A stretch of DNA of 64,000 nt from assembly GCF_900107305.1 (NCBI RefSeq), contig NZ_FNPL01000014.1, forward strand, positions 51,055-115,054, given 5' to 3'. This DNA is from Thermoactinomyces sp. DSM 45892. GTDB lineage: Bacteria; Bacillota; Bacilli; Thermoactinomycetales; Thermoactinomycetaceae. Position numbers and translations under genes: made by a program. The notes under the pieces were generated by a model, which was not told the DNA's origin, searched no databases, and saw nothing but the letters and a program-made list of their open reading frames with translations. Shown here one piece after another: positions 36,150-44,742 of the stretch; position 1 is the stretch's first letter; each line of letters opens with the position of its first letter.

Positions 36150-36776
36150 TTAAACGAAAAGTTCATTTTCATATCCACTCTTTACATAAACCACATCATT
36201 TTTAATCTCAAGTTTATCCTCCAAGAATAAATGTACCGCCCTTGCCAATGCTAATTTTTCCACATCGATAATAGCTTCTCTCAAATCTGACTCTGTATAA
36301 TACGGTTTTACCTCAACGGCGGCTTGCGTAATAATAGGGCCTTGGTCCACTTCATTATTGATAAAATGAACTGTAGCCCCTGTAATTCTGACTCCCTTCT
36401 GAATAGCCTTTAGCTGTGCCTTATCTCCTACGAAAGCTGGGAGTAGTGACGGATGCGTGTTAATGGTTTTATGGCCGTATCGCTCCACAAATTCAGTACT
36501 GAAAATCCGGCGGTATCCCCCAAGTACAATCAAGTCAATTTGATATCGATCGATCAACGATGCGATTTCATGTTCGTGATCCCTTCTGCTCGTATACTGT
36601 TTATGATCAATGCAGGTAAAATAGCAACCTTCTGATATAGGGAGTTGAGAAAAATCAACTTTAGGGTTGTTCGTAATAACTAAAACAAGTTCACTCGATA
36701 ACTCATTTAAGCCGTCCTGCACCGCTCCCAATAACGACCCACGTCCAGAGAATAAAAATGCCACTCTTTTTTTCAT
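36150..36776 (-). CDS. PurN-like formyltransferase
   Basis: The 208-residue enzyme has the N10-formyl-tetrahydrofolate transferase fold: FLFSGRGSLLGAVQDGL, GGYRRIFSTEFVERY, NTHPSLLPAFVGDKAQLKAI (catalytic Asn and His) and VDQGPIITQAAVEV (catalytic Asp). Housekeeping PurN is about 190 residues and sits in pur operons; this one lies among tailoring genes. It likely formylates an amine or hydroxylamine of the cluster product. Start ATG 36776 is 7 bases after the amidohydrolase stop. Confidence 0.85.
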   Translation of the reverse strand: MKKRVAFLFSGRGSLLGAVQDGLNELSSELVLVITNNPKVDFSQLPISEGCYFTCIDHKQYTSRRDHEHEIASLIDRYQIDLIVLGGYRRIFSTEFVERYGHKTINTHPSLLPAFVGDKAQLKAIQKGVRITGATVHFINNEVDQGPIITQAAVEVKPYYTESDLREAIIDVEKLALARAVHLFLEDKLEIKNDVVYVKSGYENELFV

Positions 36777-36783
36777 ATGATCT

Positions 36784-38088
36784 CTACCTTCCCCATTTTT
36801 TGTTTTGTAAAAAATGATCCCTCACTAGATTAAAATCACAGTGAAGAAAACTCTCATTTAAAATAACAAATTCCCCGTTCACCATTACATGAATCGGACT
36901 ATGGCTTAGAATCATATCTAAAAACAGTAAGCTCGGATCCTGTGATTCGACTACCACATCAGCTCGCTTAAAAAAACATAAATCAGCGAACATTCCTTCT
37001 TTCACACTCCCTACATGATCTAGCCCTAATGCCGATGCTCCTGTTTTCGTTAACGAATCAACCAAGTCTGTAACATCCACTTTTTCCTCTAAGTTTGATT
37101 CACCATGAAAATAAAGTGAGAAGGCAGCATCAAATGCTAATTTATGAAACGGGTTTACCATCGCAGCATCTGTACCTAATCCAATTTTGTGATGGATTAA
37201 AGCCTGAAACGGGAATCTTCCAGCCCCTGTAAAACTATTACTGACTGGACAGTGTATAAAGTTCAATTTTTTATCAGATAGAACACAAATATCTTCATCT
37301 GACAATGTGGAAGCATGAACCAATAGAGTAGATGAGTCTAGTAAATGAAGCTTGTCGAGTACCTGAATTCCAGTCTCCCCGTAATGAGAGACACATTGCT
37401 GGACTTGGCTTCTGCCTTCACAAATATGCATGACAAACTTTTTATTTTCTTGACGAGCTATTTCATGAAGCTTTTTCATCAGTTCTGGAGTTGCCGAAAG
37501 CTCAGATGCGGTAGCTGGATGAACTTTTATCAAATCCGATTCATACTTATGTACACAATCAAAATAGCGTTTGATGACAGCCTCAAGTGTGGAGGAGCTT
37601 GGCTTCGATTCTTTCCCCAACCATTGATCATTTTGTGAAAAATGGATCGCGGCTCGGGCACCCGCTTTTATAGCTTGCTCCGCATCTATCTCAGCTCGGC
37701 TCGTGAAGATGCCTAGGGTGGTTATACCTTGACGTAGCGAATGTAATATCGAGTATAAAGAAGATAATCCTTGCAGTTCCTCTGTTTCGAGATGATTATT
37801 TCGATGAACCGTATCCAAAACCTCACTTATGCTACTAAAAGCTTTTATTCCTCCATATAACTCTTTACTTGGATGCAAATGTCCATTAATTAATCCCGGT
37901 AAAACGATAAGACTTTCCGCATCGATTACATTGCTACTACTCTGGGAATTTGGCTGGCATATTTTTTCAATTTTATTCCCATAAATCACAATGTCAGCAA
38001 GGCGAAAATCGTGTTGATCTGTGTAATAGGTTGCATTTTTTAACGTTACCCGATCCGTTCCTCTATTTGGTTCCATACTAATTCCCAT
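36784..38088 (-). CDS. Amidohydrolase-family metal enzyme
   Basis: The 434-residue protein fits the cytosine-deaminase/TrzA-AtzA subgroup: LINGHLHPSKELYGG (HxH metal site), KKFVMHICEGR, TLLVHASTLSDEDI and GLGTDAAMVNPFHKLA (Asp). It hydrolyses C-N bonds, removing an amino group or opening an amide. The start overlaps the HAD gene end by 43 bases; AGGTG 6 bases before ATG 38088 supports this start. A second ATG four codons later is possible. Substrate unknown. Confidence 0.82.
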   Translation of the reverse strand: MGISMEPNRGTDRVTLKNATYYTDQHDFRLADIVIYGNKIEKICQPNSQSSSNVIDAESLIVLPGLINGHLHPSKELYGGIKAFSSISEVLDTVHRNNHLETEELQGLSSLYSILHSLRQGITTLGIFTSRAEIDAEQAIKAGARAAIHFSQNDQWLGKESKPSSSTLEAVIKRYFDCVHKYESDLIKVHPATASELSATPELMKKLHEIARQENKKFVMHICEGRSQVQQCVSHYGETGIQVLDKLHLLDSSTLLVHASTLSDEDICVLSDKKLNFIHCPVSNSFTGAGRFPFQALIHHKIGLGTDAAMVNPFHKLAFDAAFSLYFHGESNLEEKVDVTDLVDSLTKTGASALGLDHVGSVKEGMFADLCFFKRADVVVESQDPSLLFLDMILSHSPIHVMVNGEFVILNESFLHCDFNLVRDHFLQNKKWGR

Positions 38089-38717
38089 TGGAGCACCTCT
38101 TCCACTATATGTTCTTGTTGAATATGGAGGGTCTTCATCCCTATATTCTTAGCCGGCATGATGTCATTTGTGAGCGAGTCTCCAATAAACAAAATATCCT
38201 TTGGCTCTACCGCAAGTTCATCCACTAAACTATGAAAAAAATGTAGATGAGGTTTACAGAATGGGTAACAACTTCCGAACTGAAAATAAGAAAAGTATTG
38301 ATCGATTTTATGATATTTCAGCTTTCCCATCTGAATTTGCTCCATCCCATTGCTACACACAGCAAGTGAAAAGGTCTTACTTAATTTACTTAGTAATGGT
38401 CTGGCTCCCTCGTATGGTACACAATTTTTAATGTACGCTGACTGGTAAACACTGGACACCTCCTCTAGCTTTTTCTCCATTCCATAAAAATCACAAAGCA
38501 ACTTAAATCGATTTGTTAAAGTAGCTTCTACATCATGTATCCCCTTCTCAAAATTCTCCCAGGAAACTTTATTAAACTTAGCAAAAGCCTCATGGAACCC
38601 TTCAAAAGAAAGGCCTAGATCATAAAAATAAGCCTTAAACACTTCTCTTAGGCTATCCTGCTCGCCCCGGGTATGATTACATAATGTTTCGTCTAAATCA
38701 AAAACAATCACCTTCAT
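38046..38717 (-). CDS. HAD-superfamily phosphatase
   Basis: The 223-residue protein has the four HAD motifs: FDLDETLCNHT (nucleophile Asp), SNGMEQIQMGKL, KPHLHFFHSLV and FIGDSLTNDIMPAKN. An alpha-helical C1 cap lies at about 20-85. It should dephosphorylate a small molecule, maybe a biosynthetic intermediate. Start and EamA stop overlap by ATGA, and its end overlaps the amidohydrolase gene. Confidence 0.85.
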   Translation of the reverse strand: MKVIVFDLDETLCNHTRGEQDSLREVFKAYFYDLGLSFEGFHEAFAKFNKVSWENFEKGIHDVEATLTNRFKLLCDFYGMEKKLEEVSSVYQSAYIKNCVPYEGARPLLSKLSKTFSLAVCSNGMEQIQMGKLKYHKIDQYFSYFQFGSCYPFCKPHLHFFHSLVDELAVEPKDILFIGDSLTNDIMPAKNIGMKTLHIQQEHIVEEVLQWELVWNQIEERIG

Positions 38718-39616
38718 ATTTTCACACTCTCATTTCTAGTTGCGATAGTGGGTAGGACTAAACCAATAATAACGAAAGATGCTGCTACTATTTTTACATT
38801 TGAAATCGGTTCGTTATATACGAAGACCGAAAATAACATGGTAAAAATAGGGATAGAGTTAGAAAACAATGACGGAATAATAATATTAGTTTTCTTAACA
38901 CCAAAGTTATAAGCCATATCAGCTACTAGATTGGCAAATAAAATGGCAAACAGCAGATAGAGTAAAGAGGTATGATCCAGATTCTGATACGCAGTCAAAT
39001 CACCCCAAATGAATGCCGGAATAAAAAGCAATCCACTGCCAAATATAAAGCACCATGTAGAATAGTGGATTGGATTAATCGAATTCATAATGCTTTTTCC
39101 AAGTGAAATGTAGATAACAAATGAAATGACAGCTACAAATAAAATGAGACTACCGTATAAATGATCCACATCAAACTGGACCGAACCAAATTCACCATTG
39201 GTAACTAATAAAATAACTCCCGTAATAGATAATAAAGTTCCAAATAAATTTATCGCTTGCAACCGATTCTTTAACCAAATCACATCTAAAATATTACTTA
39301 CCAAAGGAACGAGTGCGATAATCAAAGCCGCATCAACGGAAGAAGTTTTCTTCATCCCTAAATTCACAAGTAGATTGAATAAAAAAATCCCAAAAAAGCT
39401 AGCAAAAAAAATCTTGATTAAGATTTTTTTATCGTAGCTAAATAATCCCCTCCAAAAAATAAGAACCGAAACCATCGCTGCCCCAAAAATAGCATAAAAA
39501 GCTAATACAAAGGGACTTAGTACAACTAATAGAAGTTTTGTCACAATAAAGTTATAGCCCCACAGAATGACGGCTAATAATAACGTCATAACAGGAATAA
39601 TCGATATCTTTTTCAT
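38714..39616 (-). CDS. EamA/DMT-family transporter
   Basis: The 300-residue protein has ten hydrophobic segments in two EamA halves, with motifs ILWGYNFIVTKLLL and VADMAYNFGVKKTNIIIPSL. It is likely an exporter of an amino-acid-like product or precursor. ATG 39616 follows AAGGAG by 6 bases; an ATG nine codons earlier lacks a site. It is first in the second transcription block and has its own promoter-like sequence. Confidence 0.85.
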   Translation of the reverse strand: MKKISIIPVMTLLLAVILWGYNFIVTKLLLVVLSPFVLAFYAIFGAAMVSVLIFWRGLFSYDKKILIKIFFASFFGIFLFNLLVNLGMKKTSSVDAALIIALVPLVSNILDVIWLKNRLQAINLFGTLLSITGVILLVTNGEFGSVQFDVDHLYGSLILFVAVISFVIYISLGKSIMNSINPIHYSTWCFIFGSGLLFIPAFIWGDLTAYQNLDHTSLLYLLFAILFANLVADMAYNFGVKKTNIIIPSLFSNSIPIFTMLFSVFVYNEPISNVKIVAASFVIIGLVLPTIATRNESVKI

Positions 39617-39676
39617 ACCATTCTCCTTAAGTAGAAAGGACATTTAGTAGAATATACAAATTAACATATAAGTTTA

Positions 39677-39705
39677 ACTATATAATATAATTATGAAAAG
39701 AACAA
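39677..39705 (-). promoter_or_regulatory. Probable promoter of the second cluster block
   Basis: On the minus strand TTGTTC (39705-39700), 17 bases, TATAGT (39682-39677). It lies 60-90 bases before the EamA gene and after the terminator of the first block. Confidence 0.55.
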
Positions 39706-39760
39706 GCCGAAAAACCGTCCTACACTCCTGAATTATTTATAAGAGCATCTGATATTATTG

Positions 39761-39804
39761 GAAAAATGGCCTTCTCAAAAAATGATTTGAGAAGGCCATT
39801 TTTC
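39761..39804 (-). terminator. Terminator of the first cluster block
   Basis: A 19-bp perfect stem (GAAAAATGGCCTTCTCAAA with its complement) and a 6-base loop follow the ATP-grasp stop by 4 bases, giving CCATTTTTC at the minus-strand end. This divides the cluster into two transcription units. Confidence 0.88.
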
Positions 39805-39808
39805 ACAA

Positions 39809-41011
39809 CTAAATCGTACTATCCCATATTACACGGTCTTCAAACCACATTGCTAACTCATAGATACGGTTCTGAACCTGTACCTCCGACTCTCCCTTAA
39901 TAAGCACTTTAGCTATATAGTCACCACTACTTGAAATTTCATTAAATGTCTGGCCACAATGTGCGGTGACCTTATATTGAGTTACCCATTCTGGCAGAGA
40001 ATCTGCAGGCATCTCTTTTAGAACTCCTTTTTTAGCTGGTACTAAAAGATAACCTCCCAGCGTCTCAAGTTTTGGAACATTTGACAATGGGGCAGCAACC
40101 TGTTCCACTAATCCACATTGTGCCTGTACAGAAAGCTTAACTAAATCAATTCCAAAGCCTTGTATTATTTTCTCACGAATGAATCCCCCTCCTGTACGAC
40201 TAGCAATTTCACACAGGACTAATTCATCATGTGGGGTATGGAACACTTCGGCATGAAATGAAGTGTTTTTAGGGGTAGGAAGTGCTTTTAATAAGTTTTG
40301 AGTAAACTCTACGAGTCGGGGTAGCAATGGATTTTCTGATTCTAGAAGATAACCTCCATTAAATAACTCATCTTGAAAGGCAAGACATCCATTTATATAC
40401 TTAGATGGCCAACAAAGTACCATTTCACCGTTTATGACTAAACCATCTACCGTATACATGTCCCCTTCAATGAATTTCTCCACCTCAAGATGAACAGCTA
40501 ATCCCTTGCTCAAGAAAGTCATTAAATCATCTCGATCTTTTATAATGACTGTATGACACGAACCTACCCCATCTATTGGTTTCACAATAACGGGATATCC
40601 ATGTTTTTGGATAAATTTATACAAATCCAACGGGGACTCTAATGGTGAGAATTCTGGGACATTTAAACCCTTTTCTCTTGCAAGCTTCTTCATAACCGTT
40701 TTATCCCTGAAAGCGATCGCACTTTCCAAAGATTGACCCTCTATGCCTAACTGTTCTCTTAATCTAGCTGCTCGTATAAGGTCATATTCAGATGTTACAA
40801 TAATGGCATGAAACTTATGAGTCTCATACAACTCTAAAGCACGTATCTCCATTTCACCATTGGTTCGATAGTTTTCAAAACCTTCAACTAAATGGTAATT
40901 CACTGCTCCTCGGGCCTTTTCCGAAGTAGTCAGTAGCAACAAATCTTCATTCAAATCTTTTAACCAATCGTCATACGGATACCCCGTTTTATTCATAATG
41001 AGAATACTCAT
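39809..41011 (-). CDS. ATP-grasp ligase 2
   Basis: The 400-residue protein has an N-terminal Rossmann-like part, then the ATP-grasp fold: YPVIVKPIDGVGSCHTVII (ATP-binding Lys), VEKFIEGDMYTVDGLV, and HAEVFHTPHDELVLCEIASR with GGGF (metal Glu and Arg). The layout matches L-amino-acid ligases of the BacD kind, which join two amino acids through an acyl phosphate. It begins 4 bases inside the epimerase gene (ATGA), with AGGAGGGG upstream. It is probably one of two peptide-bond-forming enzymes of the cluster. Confidence 0.85.
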   Translation of the reverse strand: MSILIMNKTGYPYDDWLKDLNEDLLLLTTSEKARGAVNYHLVEGFENYRTNGEMEIRALELYETHKFHAIIVTSEYDLIRAARLREQLGIEGQSLESAIAFRDKTVMKKLAREKGLNVPEFSPLESPLDLYKFIQKHGYPVIVKPIDGVGSCHTVIIKDRDDLMTFLSKGLAVHLEVEKFIEGDMYTVDGLVINGEMVLCWPSKYINGCLAFQDELFNGGYLLESENPLLPRLVEFTQNLLKALPTPKNTSFHAEVFHTPHDELVLCEIASRTGGGFIREKIIQGFGIDLVKLSVQAQCGLVEQVAAPLSNVPKLETLGGYLLVPAKKGVLKEMPADSLPEWVTQYKVTAHCGQTFNEISSSGDYIAKVLIKGESEVQVQNRIYELAMWFEDRVIWDSTI

Positions 41012-42036
41012 ATTCCACTGCCCCTCCTATCTATAATTCCTATTCCAAACCCATTAGGTAATGTAATCAAACCATTGTTTACTCTAATTCCTGTAAAGCG
41101 ATCTGATCGGAGATTCAAATGGCCATCAAGATCAATGTAATCTGCAAGCCCAGCTAAATGCGCAATCGCAGTAATCCCTAAGGAGCTTTCTGTTTTACAC
41201 CCCAACATTACCTTCATCCCAACATTTCGAGCTAACTGGATTATTTCCTTTGCTCGTCGAAGCCCACCACACTTCAGAAGTTTGATGTTAACTACGCCTA
41301 CACTCCCACTCAAACTTAGTAGGTCTTGAATACAATGAAAATCTTCATCCGCAACGATAGGAATAGGAGAATGATCTTGAACCCATTTCAACTGTTCATG
41401 TGATCCTGCAGGAATCGGTTGCTCTAAAAGCTCTACACCATATTGATGAAGTTTCTTGGCCGCCACAATGGCATCTTCACAATTCCAAGTTCCATTCCCA
41501 TCAATCCAAATACGTCCTTGGTATACTTCTCTTAGCCTTCCGATCAACTCTAGATCACTTGTCAAAGTCATTTTCAATTTTAAAATAGGCCATTGTGAAA
41601 GCATCTTGGCCTGCTTCAATAAATCGTTTTGATCCATGACACCTAGGGAAATGCTCGTGGGTGGAATGGATAGTCCTTCAAGTCCCCATAGCCGATGAAT
41701 GGGAAGACTAGTCATTTGCCCTAGGATATCATGAAGTGCCATGTCGATTGCTGCTATCACAGTTGGCTGATTCGGTATCATCGCCTCGAGATCGTTTAAT
41801 AGCTTTTCGATTTCAAAAGGGGTATGCTCCTTCACTATGTCTGAGCACAGATTGAATGCATTTACAACAGTCTCAGCTGTCATGCCGTATTCTTTGGCGA
41901 ATACAGCAGTGCCATACCCTCTCCATTCTTTCCATTTCAGTCTGATTATTATCTGATGAGCAGATGTAAACGTTCCTTTATTACTTTGAAAAGGCTGCTT
42001 TAACTTTAAAATTAAATCTTCATATTCGATTTCCAT
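41008..42036 (-). CDS. Enolase-superfamily dipeptide-epimerase-like enzyme
   Basis: The 342-residue protein has the muconate-lactonizing subgroup active site: LKLKMTL (KxK), WIDGNGTW (Asp), ELLEQPIP (Glu), IVADEDFHC (Asp) and NIKLLKCGG (Lys). These match Ala-Glu-type dipeptide epimerases, which invert an alpha carbon. Overlap with the ATP-grasp gene suggests the two act on the same dipeptide. AAGGAG lies 8 bases before ATG 42036. Other MLE reactions such as succinylbenzoate synthesis or racemisation cannot be excluded. Confidence 0.85.
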   Translation of the reverse strand: MEIEYEDLILKLKQPFQSNKGTFTSAHQIIIRLKWKEWRGYGTAVFAKEYGMTAETVVNAFNLCSDIVKEHTPFEIEKLLNDLEAMIPNQPTVIAAIDMALHDILGQMTSLPIHRLWGLEGLSIPPTSISLGVMDQNDLLKQAKMLSQWPILKLKMTLTSDLELIGRLREVYQGRIWIDGNGTWNCEDAIVAAKKLHQYGVELLEQPIPAGSHEQLKWVQDHSPIPIVADEDFHCIQDLLSLSGSVGVVNIKLLKCGGLRRAKEIIQLARNVGMKVMLGCKTESSLGITAIAHLAGLADYIDLDGHLNLRSDRFTGIRVNNGLITLPNGFGIGIIDRRGSGI

Positions 42037-42087
42037 TGTGTGTACTCCTTACATCTTTCTCTCATCAAATTACCTGCTAAATGTTCT

Positions 42088-43431
42088 CTATTTACTCCCA
42101 GAGTGTGCTCGAAAGGAAGGGCGCTCTAGGCCCAGATGATCTCGTAGTGTTTGGCCTTCATACTCTGTTCGAAATAACCCACGTCGTTGGAGCTCGGGAA
42201 CCACAAGCTCAACGAAATCTGTTAGCCCGTCTGGTAATTGTGGTGGCATAATATTAAATCCATCAGCAGCTTCACTCACAAACCACTCTTCTAGTTGATC
42301 TGCAATTTCTTGGGGAGTACCTAAGATCATTCTGTGTCCACGCGGACCTGCAATAGAACGATAAAGCTCACGAATCGTTAACCCTTGGGTTTTCGCTTCC
42401 TCATACAACAGCTTCTGACGACTCGTACTTCCTTGTGTCTCTGGAAGTTCTGGCAAGGGGCCGTCCACTGGATATTTTGAAATATCGATATTTCCCAGTT
42501 GGGTGGAAAGTAAGCCAAGACCTACGACTGGATCAATTAAATTTTGCAATGTTTCATATTTTTGTTCTGCTTCATCTCTAGTCCTTCCTACCACTGGAAA
42601 AATACCAGGCATCACCTTCACTTGATCAGGAGATCGACCATATTTGGCGACTTGCTCCTTTATACCTCGATAAAACGCTTTTGCCTGTTCCAAATTCTTA
42701 TGTGCTGTAAAGATAACTTCTGCCCATTGAGCAGCAAAATCTTGTCCATCTGCGGAAGAGCCTGCCTGTACAATAACTGGATAACCTTGAGGGGGACGAG
42801 CTACATTTAGGGGGCCTCGTACTGAAAAAAATTCCTTCTTGTGATTCAATATATGAAGTTTTTCAGGATCAAAGAAACGACCCGATTCCTTATCAAACAA
42901 AAAGGCATCGTCTTCCCAACTATCCCACAATCCAGTTGCTACCTCCATGAACTCCCTAGCTCTAAGATATCTTGTCCCGTGGTCGGGTTGCTTGTCCAGA
43001 TTAAAATTTTGGGCTTCCACGTCGGTTGTTGAAGTAACGACATTCCAACCAGAACGACCGTTACTCAAAAAATCTAAAGAAGCAAATTTTCTGGCAATGT
43101 GAAAAGGTTCGTTATAAGTAGTGGAACATGTTGCAGTTAACCCAATACGTTCCGTTACCACTGACAGTGCCGATAGTAATGTTAAGGGCTCAAAATGAAC
43201 CATCCGTCCCCAGCGACTAAGTTCATCCGAGTCTTTATAATGTGTACGCACTCCCACACCATCCGATAAAAAAATCATATCGAATTTACCGCGTTCTGCT
43301 GTCTTAACTATCGAACTATAATAATGAAAATCAAGTACACCTGCTGGATATGCATTCGGGTGTCTCCAAGCAGAAATATGGTGTCCTGGAGCAGGTAAAA
43401 AAGCACCCAGTTTTATCATTGAACGACTCAT
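42088..43431 (-). CDS. LLM-class flavin-dependent monooxygenase (NtaA/SnaA/DszA type)
   Basis: The 447-residue protein has the bacterial luciferase-like TIM barrel of the NtaA/SnaA/DszA group: HISAWRHPNAYPAGVLDFHY, MIFLSDGVGVRTHY, TSTTDVEAQNFN, PVIVQAGSSADGQDFAAQWA and LGTPQEIADQLEEWF. It uses FMNH2 and O2, so a flavin reductase from elsewhere is needed. It may hydroxylate or oxidise an amine or carbon of the product. ATG 43431 follows GAGGTG by 6 bases; an ATG 11 codons upstream is weaker. It lies 43 bases after the MFS stop. Confidence 0.88.
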   Translation of the reverse strand: MSRSMIKLGAFLPAPGHHISAWRHPNAYPAGVLDFHYYSSIVKTAERGKFDMIFLSDGVGVRTHYKDSDELSRWGRMVHFEPLTLLSALSVVTERIGLTATCSTTYNEPFHIARKFASLDFLSNGRSGWNVVTSTTDVEAQNFNLDKQPDHGTRYLRAREFMEVATGLWDSWEDDAFLFDKESGRFFDPEKLHILNHKKEFFSVRGPLNVARPPQGYPVIVQAGSSADGQDFAAQWAEVIFTAHKNLEQAKAFYRGIKEQVAKYGRSPDQVKVMPGIFPVVGRTRDEAEQKYETLQNLIDPVVGLGLLSTQLGNIDISKYPVDGPLPELPETQGSTSRQKLLYEEAKTQGLTIRELYRSIAGPRGHRMILGTPQEIADQLEEWFVSEAADGFNIMPPQLPDGLTDFVELVVPELQRRGLFRTEYEGQTLRDHLGLERPSFRAHSGSK

Positions 43432-43474
43432 ATTTAGCACCTCATTCTTTTTTTGTGATGACATAGCTTCCGAA

Positions 43475-44722
43475 TTAATGATGATTCACTTCACTTTGAA
43501 CCTTTTTCGGTGACCTTTTAGACTGCTTTTCTTTCACTATGAGTACACTCAGAACCACTGCTGTAGCTAGATAAAAAAGGAAAAAGCTAAAACCGACCCT
43601 TTCTAAGCTTAACTTATCTAAGAAAAAGCCAAAAACAAATGGACCTAATCCAAATCCTATATTAAATGTTGCATTTAGGATCCCAAATGCTAGCCCCCTC
43701 TTTGTTGCAGGAGTAAACTGATTCACTTTTGATTTTAAATTAGCTACATGGGTTAATTCTCCGATTGTAAATACAACGATGAGAAGTACGCATATATAGA
43801 TATTGGGAATCCTCTCAAGGGTTCCGAGTAACAAATGGAATAAAGAAAACAAGGTAGCCGTAAATAACATTTGACTGATAAAACTCCATCTGCTTACTAT
43901 TTTTAATGCTTGGAGTTGTAATATGACAATCAGGAATGAATTCAACGCAAACAACAAACCAATAACGAATGGAGATAGTTCTACGAAATCATGAAGAATG
44001 GCTCCTAATAAATCATTAAATACACCGTATGTAGAAACTAAAATAACATTGAGCAAGAAAATGCTAATCAATATATATTTATGACTAGACTTACCTTGAT
44101 AGGACTGTTCCGCTTCAACTGGTTCTTCTACCTTTATTTCGGATCTACTTTGATTTTTTAATAAAGGATGGAACATCGTTATAATAGAAAAACAAAGCAA
44201 TAATAAACCAGTAGAGATATAAATAAAGCTAGAACCTACTGCTAGGATAACCCCCCCTAGAAGCGCTCCTATACCAACAGAAATATTTTGATTGATATAA
44301 AACATCGCAAATGGGATAGTAGGATCTTTTTTATCCACTGTATCTCCAATTAAGGCAGAAAAAACAGAACGGAAAAATGAATGTGCAAATCCTAATACAA
44401 TATAGACTGTTGTGAATTCTAAGACACTACTTACAAAAGGGAGGAATAGATAGGAAGCACTTGTTACAAACAAGCCCATCAATATAAGTGGTCTACGTCC
44501 GTATCGATCTGATAGAGCGCCACCGATCACTCCACCAAATGTACGCGCAATGAAATAAATGAAAACACTTCCAGCTATAGTAGTATAACTAGCACTTAAA
44601 CGCATCATCATGTCCGTAACCAAAAAGGGAATAATAATTCCCCGAGATAGACCAAAGATAAAATCAAGAAGTAAAATGAGTCGATGAATGGCTTTCAATT
44701 TTATAAACTGTTTAATTACCAT
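43475..44722 (-). CDS. MFS transporter, probable product exporter
   Basis: The 415-residue protein has 12 hydrophobic segments. The motif-A loop between helices 2 and 3 is GGALSDRYGRRPLILMG, and there is a central cytosolic loop (SRSEIKVEEPVEAEQSYQGK). This is the drug:H+ antiporter style. Placement within the biosynthetic operon suggests export of the product and self-resistance. RBS AGAGGAG precedes ATG 44722; it follows ATP-grasp 1 by 20 bases. Confidence 0.88.
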   Translation of the reverse strand: MVIKQFIKLKAIHRLILLLDFIFGLSRGIIIPFLVTDMMMRLSASYTTIAGSVFIYFIARTFGGVIGGALSDRYGRRPLILMGLFVTSASYLFLPFVSSVLEFTTVYIVLGFAHSFFRSVFSALIGDTVDKKDPTIPFAMFYINQNISVGIGALLGGVILAVGSSFIYISTGLLLLCFSIITMFHPLLKNQSRSEIKVEEPVEAEQSYQGKSSHKYILISIFLLNVILVSTYGVFNDLLGAILHDFVELSPFVIGLLFALNSFLIVILQLQALKIVSRWSFISQMLFTATLFSLFHLLLGTLERIPNIYICVLLIVVFTIGELTHVANLKSKVNQFTPATKRGLAFGILNATFNIGFGLGPFVFGFFLDKLSLERVGFSFFLFYLATAVVLSVLIVKEKQSKRSPKKVQSEVNHH

Positions 44723-44742
44723 AAAGCACTCCTCTCACTCTT

